Assembly (NCBI GenBank): GCA_051294375.1
Contig: CM119271.1
Span: 1,995,401-2,059,400 of the forward strand
Reading direction: 5' to 3'
DNA length: 64,000 nt
Source: Paraspadella gotoi
Taxonomy: Eukaryota > Chaetognatha
Under the pieces are notes generated by a model. That model saw only the letters and a list, made by a program, of their open reading frames with translations. It had not been told where the DNA came from and did no database searches. Made by a program: the position numbers and the translations under genes. This document shows, in pieces, positions 44,847 to 53,769 of this stretch; positions within the stretch are counted from its first letter, which is position 1, and the number at the start of each line of letters is the position of its first letter.

Positions 44847-46457
44847 AGTCTCTCTCTCTCTCTCTCTCTCTCTCAGGCTCTGAGACAAGTGGAAGAAGTA
44901 ACTGAACCTGAGACGGATCAAGAACAAGAAGAAGAACGAAGGAAAGAAAGAGAACGAGCGGAGCGGTGGGAGGAAGAACGAAAGAAACGAGAAGAACGGG
45001 AGAAAGAGAGAGAGCGAGAGAGAGAGGAAGAGAGAGAGCGAGAGAGAGAGAAGGAGAGAGAGTGGGCGGCGTCTGTTGATTCCATGGATCTTCAAACGCG
45101 GAACCGGGAATCGAATGAGGAGGAAGAGACGAACGAGATGACGATGGAAAGGGACGATGATGATGATGATGATGATGATTATTATTACGACGACAACGAA
45201 AACCACAACGAAAACGACGACGACAACGACGAAATTACGAAGGAAGTAAATTACCATCGAGAAGAAATCGAATATCAAGACGAGGAAGTTGACGCGAGAC
45301 AAGAAGACGATGTCGTTGTTAACAACGACCAATTAGAAGAGGAATACGTGGAAAGCGAAGTTAACTACGACGAGGACGACGACGACGACAACGACGACTA
45401 CATGGAGAGCGAGGATCTGATAGACGACGACGACGACGACGACGACGATGAATTTTTGGAAAGCGAGGACATCGGCGACGACGACGACGACGGCGACGGC
45501 GACGGCGAGAACGTTGGTCGTCCACAATTTGCAAATCCTCGCTCTTTCGTAGATGGCGCTCGGGAGTTTCTGCTTTCCGGTTAGTGTCACAAGTTTTAAA
45601 AGAATATTTTAAATGATATTGATACAAAAAATATCACTGCACAGGTTAAGTCCTCCATCCCTCTTCATAGATAATGTAGTGATGTGGCGGTATATTCACA
45701 CCGCCTCACGTCCAACATCGTTCAGCCAAATCCATTGGCTCAGAGGGGGAACACACCATCCCAGGCGTAGTGTTCCATCCACAGTCCTAATGACTTCCCT
45801 CTGCGTTGGCAAAGCGAGACCGTCCTAGGGTAACCGCGCCAGTGACTGGATGCGTCACTGAGGGTCGGAAGCCCCCAAAGCCAACAGTGAGATGCCCCAT
45901 CCCAATGGGCATCACAAGCAACCCGGCTGTTGCCATAATGAACGATTTGATGGGCATTCCGCTGATCAGTTTAAAACTGTGGCCTGACACTTTGCCGTAT
46001 CTCTATCCCGCCTCGGTCAGAGGGTAACATTTGGCGACTAAATAATTTTTTTCTTTTTTTTTTTTCAAGATGAAATTAACTCCGATATCAAATTGTAAGT
46101 TAGTATTGAGCAATTCGTGGTGGGATTTAAGTTTATTATTAAATTTCTCACAGGTTTTCTCAAAGTTTTCATCGCCTTAAATCCCTTTATCCTATCTTTC
46201 TCTTCCACCCCCCCTCCCTTCAANNNNNNNNNNATTAAATTTCTCACAGATTACCATTCTTTTCTCAAAGTTTTCATCGCCCTCAATTCCTTTATCCTAT
46301 CTTTCTCTTCCACCCCCCCCCCTCCCTTCAAGACGGCAGCCAAGGAGCCGTCTTCCCGGAACACTTCGTCGTCTCTCGCCGTCGTCACGTCCACGAAATA
46401 TCGAAAGGGCGGACAAGAGACGCTCGTTTGAGAGCGCGGCTCGAGAGCGCTCTCTAG
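40394..46457 (+). CDS. Seven-exon partial gene for an acidic low-complexity protein with one membrane-like segment
   Basis: Exons 40394-40505, 41949-42137, 42800-42873, 43172-43763, 44251-44390, 44877-45579 and 46333-46457 join with matching phases (1,1,0,1,0,1) and GT/AG signals, giving 644 codons to TAG at 46455. Exon 2 contains DGLVDALSRHLRDHSM and a hydrophobic LYFLLSLLAPLVQAAL. Exon 4 is rich in Ser, Asp and Gly and has three 21-bp repeats (VSVGESE). Exons 4-6 carry long Asp runs. Exon 6 starts with a charged coiled-coil-like Arg/Glu stretch encoded by GA repeats. Exon 7 encodes GSQGAVFPEHFVV and a basic end. Stops just past the donors of exons 5 and 6 could be alternative ends. The first exon and any exons before it are uncertain, because copies A-C disagree there by 1-2 bases. 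I do not recognise the protein. Confidence 0.6.
40900..41160 (-). repeat. Dispersed repeat family 1 inside copy C
   Basis: This copy starts at GGTCGGTCTGTCGGTCGGTT, passes AACTCGCCCATAGTCAGTTG and GACTGCTAGCGCCTCCTTCA, and ends at AAGTCACTTCGGCGCAAC. It sits in the first intron of the seven-exon gene model. It is the cleanest copy in the window. Confidence 0.7.
41235..41375. repeat. Degenerate TTAGG/TTAGGG-like tract
   Basis: A run of GGTTAGGGTTTG, GGTTTAGGATTAAG, ATGGATTAGGTTAGGG and AACGGTTAAGGATTAG units gives an irregular telomere-like composition over about 140 bp. The copies in units A and B are the complement (around 11690-11800 and 23390-23500). It is intronic here. Confidence 0.55.
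41483..41545. repeat. AAGGCTT heptamer array
   Basis: Seven to eight tandem copies of AAGGCTT (written here as GCCTTAA). The matching arrays at 11505-11560 and 23205-23265 differ in copy number and spacing. It lies in an intron, shortly before exon 41949-42137. Confidence 0.8.
42284..42425 (+). repeat. Dispersed repeat family 2, truncated copy
   Basis: AATGAAATTGGTACAACCAA, CATTTAATAAATAAGCTATC, CTGACTTTGGACAGGCTT and AAGGCCTCCATCACTCTTAC follow the same order as 20000-20115 and 31430-31545. The copy stops at AAGATAA. Because it lies just outside the unit boundary at 42255, the family is dispersed and not just part of the 10-kb unit. Confidence 0.6.
43975..44080. repeat. Diverged member of dispersed repeat family 2
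   Basis: AACTAGACATCTGAGAGAAT and GTAGGACCTGCTATGTTGTA parallel TAACTAGACATGAGAAAGTC and GGGCCTGCTCATGTTGTTAG at 13440-13490. It lies in the intron between exons 4 and 5 of the seven-exon gene. Confidence 0.4.
44430..44805 (+). repeat. Diverged member of dispersed repeat family 1
   Basis: The copy begins CGTTGCGACGCAGTAACTTT and ends with GGACCGACGGACAGACATAC. The middle is unlike the other copies and includes AT-rich sequence. It occupies the intron before exon 44877-45579, whose CT-tract acceptor follows directly. Confidence 0.4.
45590..46030. repeat. Possible dispersed repeat with GC-rich body
   Basis: The left edge (ATGATATTGATACAAAAAAT, GTTAAGTCCTCCATCCCTCT, CATAGATAATG) resembles family 2. 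The body to 46025 is GC-richer, with both strands partly open, and reads like an element tail. It is intronic in the gene model, between the exons ending 45579 and starting 46333. I cannot assign it to a known class. Confidence 0.35.
46130..46332. repeat. Gap-flanking duplication before the last exon
   Basis: ATTAAATTTCTCACAG, TTTTCTCAAAGTTTTCATCG and the C-rich tail up to CCTCCCTTCAA appear on both sides of the 10-N gap at 46224. The copies are near-identical apart from one inserted GATTACCATTC block. This is most simply an unmerged contig overlap. The right copy supplies the pyrimidine tract of the exon 46333 acceptor. Confidence 0.75.
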
Positions 46458-46799
46458 TTTTCGAACGAGGCGGTCGCTCGCGGAGTAAGATCGGCCAGAT
46501 CGCTATTCGCTAACCGAGTGATAAAACGTCGCGATGATTAATAATAATTTGCGAGGATATCAGGATATGAATATCATTCGCAATGTCGTATTGTACAGAA
46601 ATGAATCGGTATGGAATTCTTATGAACTGAATAAAAACTGATGAAGGGAATGAATAAATTAGTTGTGATTTTATTAAAAAAATATTACGATTCAAATTGA
46701 AATTCTATGCATCGAAGACGCAATTCGATGAAGCGCGTCGTAATGGCGTTGCGAATTCCGGATGAATTATTGATTATTGCTGATGAGAGATTTGGATGG

Positions 46800-47053
46800 C
46801 AATGACGACGACGACGACGACGACGACGACAAGGAAATATATGGAGGAGGGGATTAGGACGAAGAGGTCGACGATTCCGACGAAATATTAGGACGAAAAT
46901 TACGACGAGGTCCAAAGCCGCAAAAGGCGAAATTAGAAGTCATCATTTAGGATTGTTCTTCCTTCGCTGCTCCTTCCACGAATCAATCCTCATCAGTGGA
47001 AATCTGGGCGTATTCTCTCTATCTCTGTCTCTCTATCTCTATCTCTATCTCTA

Positions 47054-47110
<57 letters not shown>
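46800..47110. repeat. GAC triplet run and CT/TATC microsatellite
   Basis: A GAC run near 46804-46830 lies in a GC-richer patch, and a compound (CTAT)n(CT)n tract spans about 47014-47110. From 46460 to 47600 I see no gene that I can support. Confidence 0.7.
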
Positions 47111-47117
<7 letters not shown>

Positions 47118-47634
47118 TCTCTCTCAAAAATAAAGCTCTTCCCCTTAAGATCAAGTCGAACTTCTTTAAATCCCTTTCTACAAAAAAAAAAACCGATTTC
47201 CATAGAAACGAAAGATCAGTGTTATTAGATTTCGGTTAACGACCCCGGCCAGCCAAGGACTTTGTCGAATGGATCATCGATCGTTTTGATTCTGGGTGAG
47301 GTTAAACGAAAAGTTTATCTCTCTCGAAACCAGCTATCATAAGAAAGGAATTAAGGGGATCGATCGATTTTCGACTCGCCTTTATCCTTAAGATCGTATC
47401 TTTTCCTCCGATGACGTCAAGAGCGTCTCCGTTGTATCGTGCGAAGGGTAAGTTCAAAAAAACGAGGTGTATGGGTATGGAGAGAAGGAGAGAGGCAAGG
47501 GGAAGACGACGAAAACGACGACGAAAACGACGAAGAATTCAAAGAAACTCGTAAAACGATTTTGACTCTAAAAATAGATGGAATCTGGAACGAAGTTGTC
47601 GACGGAGATTGAGAACGGTAGTTTCAATGTGTTG

Positions 47635-47905
47635 CGCCGCAGCGACTTTATTTTCATGTGTATGATACGACTTGACATGACATGACCCTTGTATTTATGA
47701 CATGCACCGCATCGAAATTCCGTCTTTTATTCCTTTTAGTTTTAGGATTTTCTGAAAGTGGCGTTAGCTGTCACCTCGATTCCAGGTTTTTTCATGTGAG
47801 CAACCAACTAAAGGCAAATTATATATATTTTTTTAACGTAAGTGGGAAATACCGACGAACAGACATACCGACCAACAGACAGACTGACAGACCGACCGAC
47901 AGACC
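47635..47905 (+). repeat. Dispersed repeat family 1, full-length-like copy
   Basis: It starts at GTTGCGCCGCAGCGACTTTA, contains TCCTTTTAGTTTTAGGATTT and GGCGTTAGCTGTCACCTCG, and ends in an array of GACC and GACAGAC tetramers and heptamers (ACCGACCAACAGACAGACTG, GACAGACCGACCGACAGACC). About 270 bp. It is outside the 10-kb units, so the family is independent of them. Confidence 0.65.
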
Positions 47906-47919
47906 CGTTGTGAAAATAG

Positions 47920-48321
47920 CTAATAAACACGTAATGTTAAAAAATTCAATAGTTCGGTAATTATTATTTGATAAAACTTTCGTTTCTGCATTTTAATCAT
48001 ATAAATATATATATATATATATCTCTTTCTATCTCTTTCACTCTTTCTCTCTTTCTCTCTTTCTCTCTCTCTTTCTGTCTTTCTCTCTTTCTCTCTCTCT
48101 CTCACTCTATCTGTCATCTCTAAGTAGCCAGCTCGTTCTATTTTCTTGCGCTTCGACGCTTTCCCTCTCTCTCTCTCTCTCTCTCGCACGCTGAAACGTG
48201 TCTCGCGACGCGGGCGTGACGCCCGTTCGCTCATCACCTTGACGACCCGATCCGTCATTATCTTCGCGATATTTTCCTTTGCCTTATACTTTTGCCCGTA
48301 ATATTTAATTTTGCGAGGCAA
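47920..48321 (-). CDS. Open frame for a basic Arg/Glu-rich peptide, doubtful
   Basis: The minus-strand frame starts with ATG at 48321 and encodes MPRKIKYYGQKYKAKENIAK, TDRVVKVMSERASRPRRE and then long Arg/Glu runs from GA microsatellites. The first 60 codons are GC-richer and protein-like, and a GTGCGAG donor-like site follows TTTCAGC near 48188. The second half is simple repeat. It could be a real first exon followed by an intronic GA tract. No homology recognised. Confidence 0.25.
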   Translation of the reverse strand: MPRKIKYYGQKYKAKENIAKIMTDRVVKVMSERASRPRRETRFSVRERERERGKASKRKKIERAGYLEMTDRVREREKERKTEREREREKERKSERDRKRYIYIYIYMIKMQKRKFYQIIITELLNFLTLRVY

Positions 48322-48639
48322 TATAAACCAGTCCTTTTTTTTAAATAACGGCTTAAAAACAAATGCTTAACTTTTAAGAAAGTTAAAATAAAAAACCTAA
48401 TTGTTCGAATGTATTATATTTTGGATCTTTACTTAATACTTTGCATCATTTTTGGTTACAATTTTCTGCAAGAAAGGCCGCCATTTTTAGAAACCTTTTC
48501 AATCCAACAAATTGTTTTGGGAGCCTTCGTCTATTTGCCGCGTTACGTCTAAAAATGGTTCATGGTCGTTTTAGTCGTCCTCCCAGTACTCGTTTTTTTC
48601 AACTTTTTTATCTTTTGTGTATTTTTTTTATTCTGTAGT

Positions 48640-49035
48640 ATTGTAGTCGGGTATTGCCTAGATTCACCCCGACAACTTCAGTCGTGACCCGGTGGGTCTT
48701 TGAGTAAAGCCATCAGCTCATGACAACTAGGTACTGGGTTCGATCCCAACCTGGTACCTACCCTGTGGGAAGCGTAAGGACGGCCGGAAGCCGCCGAGAG
48801 GGCGAGAAAAATTCTCAAGCCTGGTTCCAAGCCCAGGACACGTTCCATGGCTGCTAGAGAGGTTAAAGAAGTTGCGGATAGCACTCTTCAGCCCCACTGT
48901 ATCATAGGAAATGCAATAATACTGTAAGCATACTGTTATATACTAAAGGTGTAGAGAAGTTCCGTCTCTCTATGCCGCTCCAAGCAATAAAGGCCACACA
49001 GGACCAGTGGTCAATCAAACGGGTCTCATAGTCCC
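48640..49035 (+). mobile_element. SINE-like element with Pol III B-box-like motif
   Basis: This roughly 390-bp GC-rich island lies in AT-rich DNA. It includes GGTTCGATCCC near 48738, which fits the Pol III B box, and an A-box-like CAGCTCATGAC about 25 bp upstream, closer than usual. The right part contains GTAGAGAAGTTCCGTCTCTC, which is shared with the 5' part of the BEL/Pao gag at 52225-52265. A SINE that borrowed retrotransposon sequence, or a recombinant element remnant, would fit. The open minus-strand frame (48678-48884) is probably not a gene. Confidence 0.4.
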
Positions 49036-49039
49036 TCGG

Positions 49040-50640
49040 TTCTAAATTCAACATCTAATGACTAGATAAAGGTATTGACCAAAAAACTAAAAAACACCAT
49101 GATCTGGTGAAAAACTAAAAAAGGCCATTTTCATTTCATTCTCTTCTTTGTTTCATTTTTGACGCTATGATTCCACATTTCGGCGTCCATTCGTGGCATT
49201 CCTTTTGTTCCAGTTTCTGAAGTTCCTCCTGACGGCCCCGCGCGATGTTGTTGTTCTTGAATCCACATCATGCACCGGGCTGCTGTCTTCTCTCAGAGTC
49301 GCGTCATCACTCAGATTCGTTTCTTAAAAGAAAGATTAGAGGGAAACAAAGAGCAGTCTGTTTTCTAATATTTGTTTCATTCATTCATTCATTCAACAAA
49401 TATTAAAATGTCATTCAAACATTCAAAATTCGAATATGACTCCCCTGATAATTCTTTGCCAACGCCCGCCTGGCGTTGGCTGTTGTCCGTTCTTTTGTTT
49501 AGATTCTTTGTTCTCATTTCGTGATCATACTACTCTTGAGACGTACAGCAACAATTCAATCCATCCGTCTCGTAATATTTCAATGCTCAGGTTGGTGTTA
49601 CTGTTCATTCTTTTCAGAGTGNNNNNNNNNNNNNNNNNNNNNNNNNNNNNNNNNNNNNNNNNNNNNNNNNNNNNNNNNNNNNNNNNNNNNNNNNNNNNNN
49701 NNNNNNNNNNNNNNNNNNNNNNNNNNNNNNNNNNNNNNNNNNNNNNNNNNNNNNNNNNNNNNNNNNNNNNNNNNNNNNNNNNNNNNNNNNNNNNNNNNNN
49801 NNNNNNNNNNNNNNNNNNNNNNNNNNNNNNNNNNNNNNNNNNNNNNNNNNNNNNNNNNNNNNNNNNNNNNNNNNNNNNNNNNNNNNNNNNNNNNNNNNNN
49901 NNNNNNNNNNNNNNNNNNNNNNNNNNNNNNNNNNNNNNNNNNNNNNNNNNNNNNNNNNNNNNNNNNNNNNNNNNNNNNNNNNNNNNNNNNNNNNNNNNNN
50001 NNNNNNNNNNNNNNNNNNNNNNNNNNNNNNNNNNNNNNNNNNNNNNNNNNNNNNNNNNNNNNNNNNNNNNNNNNNNNNNNNNNNNNNNNNNNNNNNNNNN
50101 NNNNNNNNNNNNNNNNNNNNNNNNNNNNNNNNNNNNNNNNNNNNNNNNNNNNNNNNNNNNNNNNNNNNNNNNGATGACCTCTTCTGTGTCCAAAGTTATT
50201 CAGATTCAATTAGGAATCCAATCAACGATATTGATGAAAATCCAATCAATGTCATTGCTCAAGAATGAAGGAATGTTTCAATGTTTCATATTCAAAGGGT
50301 TTGAAGGGATCAAATTCATAAGAACCATCAAGGTTTTCATCACAGAAGGTATCAAATAATCTCATGCCATGGCATTGAAAGATAAATGTCGTAAACATGT
50401 AAATTTCAATATGAAGCTGTAAACAGCCACCAAAATATTTGTTTAAAATATGAATTATTCTTATTTATTGTTTATATTTAATTATACTAATTATGGATAC
50501 TTAGAAGCACCTATCTACCGGCCGAATAGATAAGCGTTTCATAAATAAAATAGATATTTAATGAAATAGAAATTACAACTAAATTATAATTAATCATTCA
50601 TTAATCATCACCTTCATTAGTCATCACATTCATTAATCAT
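49040..50640. other. Unassigned stretch with a 551-N gap
   Basis: AT-rich sequence flanks the gap at 49622-50172. ATTC repeats lie at 49378-49394. Right of the gap, TTAGGAATCCAATCAACG-type short direct repeats occur, and ATTCATTAATCATCACATT units repeat at 50590-50645. No gene is supported. Confidence 0.55.
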
Positions 50641-50649
50641 CACATTTAA

Positions 50650-50950
50650 GCGGCCACGTCCAAAAATTGAACCTTGTACCGCTGTCATTCATACGGCTGC
50701 ATCCAAAAATTGATTGCATCGCCGTAGCAAGGGTTGAAGTATTCATTTGACTACGGTCGCCTGCAGAATTCGGCTGCGTTGCCGCGTGGTCGCCTCCTGA
50801 AATAGGCTGCGGTGCCGGGCGGTCGCCTCCTGAATTTGCCTGCGTCGCCGTAGTTGGAATTTTTGGCTGCGTTGGCGTCGATTCCATGCCTCCTCTAAGA
50901 GATTGCAGAAAGAATCAACGCTCGCCTCCTGCTCCGGGATCAAGCCTCTT
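50650..50950 (-). repeat. Minisatellite of ~33-63 bp units (GCGGTCGCCTCCTGAA)
   Basis: Repeated blocks such as GGTCGCCTCCTGAAATAGGC, GGTCGCCTCCTGAATTTGCC and GGTCGCCTGCAGAATTCGGC alternate with GCTGCGTTGCCG. On the minus strand they encode a repeating SGGDxxAPQP-like peptide. They lie beside the BEL/Pao gag fragment, so they may be part of that element's variable region or an independent array. Confidence 0.6.
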
Positions 50951-51249
50951 AAACGAGTGATGAGCCAATATTTGAGTTTCTTCTTAAAATAAATTCTTTT
51001 GGTTTCAATAGTCTAGTTTTTCCTTTAACTTTTATGAAATCTTCTTAATGGTATGGTTCTGGTTCCTAGTTGACAATGCATTCCCTAGTATGGATGGCAA
51101 TGTCCTAACAAATTTCTCTTGTTTAGTGGAATTGACTTGACATGTGAAGCCTGTCCATCAAAAATTCTTATTCTTTCAATTTTGTGCTTAATTGGACATC
51201 ACCCAGTTAAGAAGGCTCATCAAAGGTCAAAACACACATCACATAAAAA

Positions 51250-52265
51250 CTATGATCTCGTCCCTATTGGAACTCGTATCATAGTACTATTTCCTCTATC
51301 CCCCTTCCTATCACACTCTATAGCCCCCAACTTGATTGGCACTTCTTCTGTTTTCTTGTTCTCTTGTTTGTTCTTAAATACATCATGAAGAATGGTATGA
51401 TGTTCTTGTCCGCATGCTTTGCATATTTCTTGTGAATGACAATCTTTTGCAAGATGCCCTTTTCTGACACATTTAAAACACAATCCTTCCTTGTATGCAA
51501 CATTTGCTCTTGATTTGGAATCAATTTTCTTGAAAGCTATGCAACTCTCTATATAATGTTTTTCTTTGCAATGATAGCAACCATGCTTTTTCTTACCCAT
51601 ACCTGATTTTTCAGTTTCAATTTGATTGTTCTTTTTCTTTTTCGGTGGAGACGAAGTGCCAATGAAATTCGGGGTTTCAACATTCACAACTGTACCCCCA
51701 CCACTTAAGGGTTTCTTGGGCGATGAAGTAGCAATAGGTATTGGTGGTTGAGATGTTATTTCATCGCCCCCACCACTTAAGGATGGTGTAGAGAGAAGAG
51801 TCGAATTTTTCTTTCTTTCATTTTCAAGTTCTTCTTTTGTAGAATCGAGTTCTTCTCTGAGTTGCTTAATTTCAGTTTCATACTTTTCTTTTATTTCATT
51901 TAAAGCCTCAGAGACAGCTCTTTTGATCACTACATCATTTATCCTGGTTTCCTTTAATTGGCAAACTTCAGTCTTCAGTTCATCAAAACTCGATTTCCAA
52001 GCATCATTCATCTGCTCTAATCTTTCAAAGAATAGAGCTGACTGAATTGTCACAGAGGAGTTTGGACAAGGGGAAATAGTAGAAGCCAAATCACTTTTCT
52101 CATTCTTTCCTAACACACATTCCCGTTCTTTTCTTCTGGAGCTTGGTCCCTCCAGAATAGACTGGGCCTCACCAATGGTCCCTTCCAGAAGAATGGTGTC
52201 ATCTGGGAAGAGAGTTTGTGCTGTACTGTAGAGAAGTTCCGTCTCTCTATGCCGCTCCAAGCAAT
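51250..52265 (-). mobile_element. BEL/Pao-type LTR retrotransposon gag fragment, truncated both ends
   Basis: The minus-strand frame is open for about 340 codons from the 25-N gap to TAG-side sequence at 51250. In order: an N-terminal part with ERHRETELLYSTAQ, a coiled-coil region (LREELDSTKEELENERKK), a Ser/Pro/Lys linker, and three zinc knuckles: CYHCKEKHYIESC, CFKCVRKGHLAKDC and CKACGQEHHTILH. This array followed by HH-T-LLH-like residues is typical of BEL/Pao gag. The frame ends near what would be the aspartic-protease start, and no reverse transcriptase or integrase follows, so the copy is partial. Its 5' part is shared with the element at 48640-49035. LTRs are not visible. Confidence 0.75.
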
Positions 52266-52319
52266 NNNNNNNNNNNNNNNNNNNNNNNNNAATTAACCGA
52301 TTTAATTTTCTTCCCATTA

Positions 52320-53380
52320 TCCATTTAGCTGTTTACAATTTGAACCTTTGTCTTTTTCTCTCAACGGCTTCCATAACCACATCCGACACCCCTGCCCGTC
52401 TCTCAGCTGGAAAAATACATCCAAGTGTAGTAATTGATCTAATCGTCATCGATCGTTCCACTGTTGAAATCAGAAACGATCGTTGCGAACTCAGCTCAGA
52501 TCCAGTACCCGTAGATTAACTCGAAAAGTGCACCAGACCCCCGACAAAAAACTAACCTCCTATCCAGCACACACCCAACCTTCCGCATAAATTTACATAT
52601 AAAACATACATTACCCCAGGTATTGAACGTCTTAGAAGAAGAAAGTTTTTTTTTTTTCAAAAAGAATGAAAGATGTAATTAAAATATTTTAAATAGAAAG
52701 GATTATAAGATAGATTAGATCATTAGGTATGAAGAACTATGAAGGAGGAAAAAATTAAAAATTTAGATAAAATTTATTTTTATATTTTGAAACTTTTTTC
52801 CTTTGATTTCACTTTATTAAGAGAAAGGAAATGTAAATATCTTAGAAAATTGAAAAAAGTTAATGAAACGAAACTAAATTCAATCAGAAATCATAGAAAG
52901 GAAACATAAAAGAAACTCAGAATGATTTTTTCAAAAAGAAAAAGTGAAACCAGGAACGAAAAGTCATGTTTCGAAAATACCCTCACCTTTTTTTAAAATA
53001 TAAAATCATTTTTTAAAATCTAAAGCATAGAAACAATATCAAATGTTATACAATAAACATTCATAAGTACTTCAACTATCTATCAAGGGCATTTAATAAA
53101 ATGGATGCTGGAATTAAAAAATATACTTAAATAGATTATTAAAACGTAAGGTGAGGATATGGGATAAATAGAATTGGGACAGGAAAACCGGATAAGCGCA
53201 GCACGCATGACCGGGAAAAGTGGGACTTTTAGGAGTTAGGCTCTACTGGTCGGTTGGCACTCGGACAAAACGGCTCTCCTCAAATCACACTCCATCATGG
53301 TAATCATGAATTAGGGTCGGGAAGAAAAGGCAATTTTTTCCTCTCTATAATGCCCTTGCAGGTTTTTTTTTTGCTTCAAA
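52320..53380. other. AT-rich intergenic stretch
   Basis: GC-richer sequence at 52320-52620 gives way to long A/T runs. No frame, splice pattern or RNA gene that I can support. Confidence 0.5.
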
Positions 53381-53768
53381 CTAGAAGAAGGAGAAAAAGA
53401 AGAAGGAGAGGGAAGAGGGAGAAAAGAGAGAGGAGAGAAGGAGGAATAGCAGGGAAAAATGGCGAATGGAAAAATGGGTAAAAAACAAGGAAAGGGAAAG
53501 AACGAAAAAAATATTAAAGGGAGGGTGAAGAGAGTGAATAGAAAAAACAAGGAGAAGAGGAAAGAAAGACTGAAGAGAGAAGGAAAAAAGTGAGAAGAGA
53601 GAGATAAAAGAGAAGAAGAAGAGAAATAGGGAGAGAGAGTTAGCGAAAGAGATTAGAGAGAGAAAGAGAGAAGAGAAAAAAAAAGATTAGCAGGGAGATA
53701 GAAGAGAGAGAGAGAAGAGAGAGAGGAGAGAGAGAGCGAGAGAGAAGAGTTAATGAGAGAGAGAGACC
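53380..53768 (+). repeat. 385-bp polypurine tract
   Basis: The plus strand is almost entirely A and G, with only a few T or C interruptions (for example TAGCAGG and GGCGAATGG near 53450). The first half is irregular GAAGAGG/GGGAAAG and the second half is GAGAGA-like. Asymmetric purine runs of this length can form intramolecular triplex DNA. No coding signal. Confidence 0.8.
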
Positions 53769-53769
53769 A

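Noticed and set aside
44673-45332. 219-codon minus-strand open frame with poly-Val/Ile/Ser/Leu runs
   Set aside because: It is the antisense of GA and GAC repeats in exon 6 of the plus-strand gene. The plus strand has matching splice phases.
48700-48760. Intact tRNA gene at the GGTTCGATCCC motif
   Set aside because: The A-box spacing is too short and I cannot fold acceptor and anticodon arms, so only a SINE-like call is justified.
48678-48884. Minus-strand frame of 68 codons
   Set aside because: It lies inside the SINE-like element. The B-box-like motif is on the plus strand and no splice or family evidence supports a protein.
49436-50359. 307-codon open frame
   Set aside because: It is mostly the 551-N gap, with unremarkable AT-rich ends.
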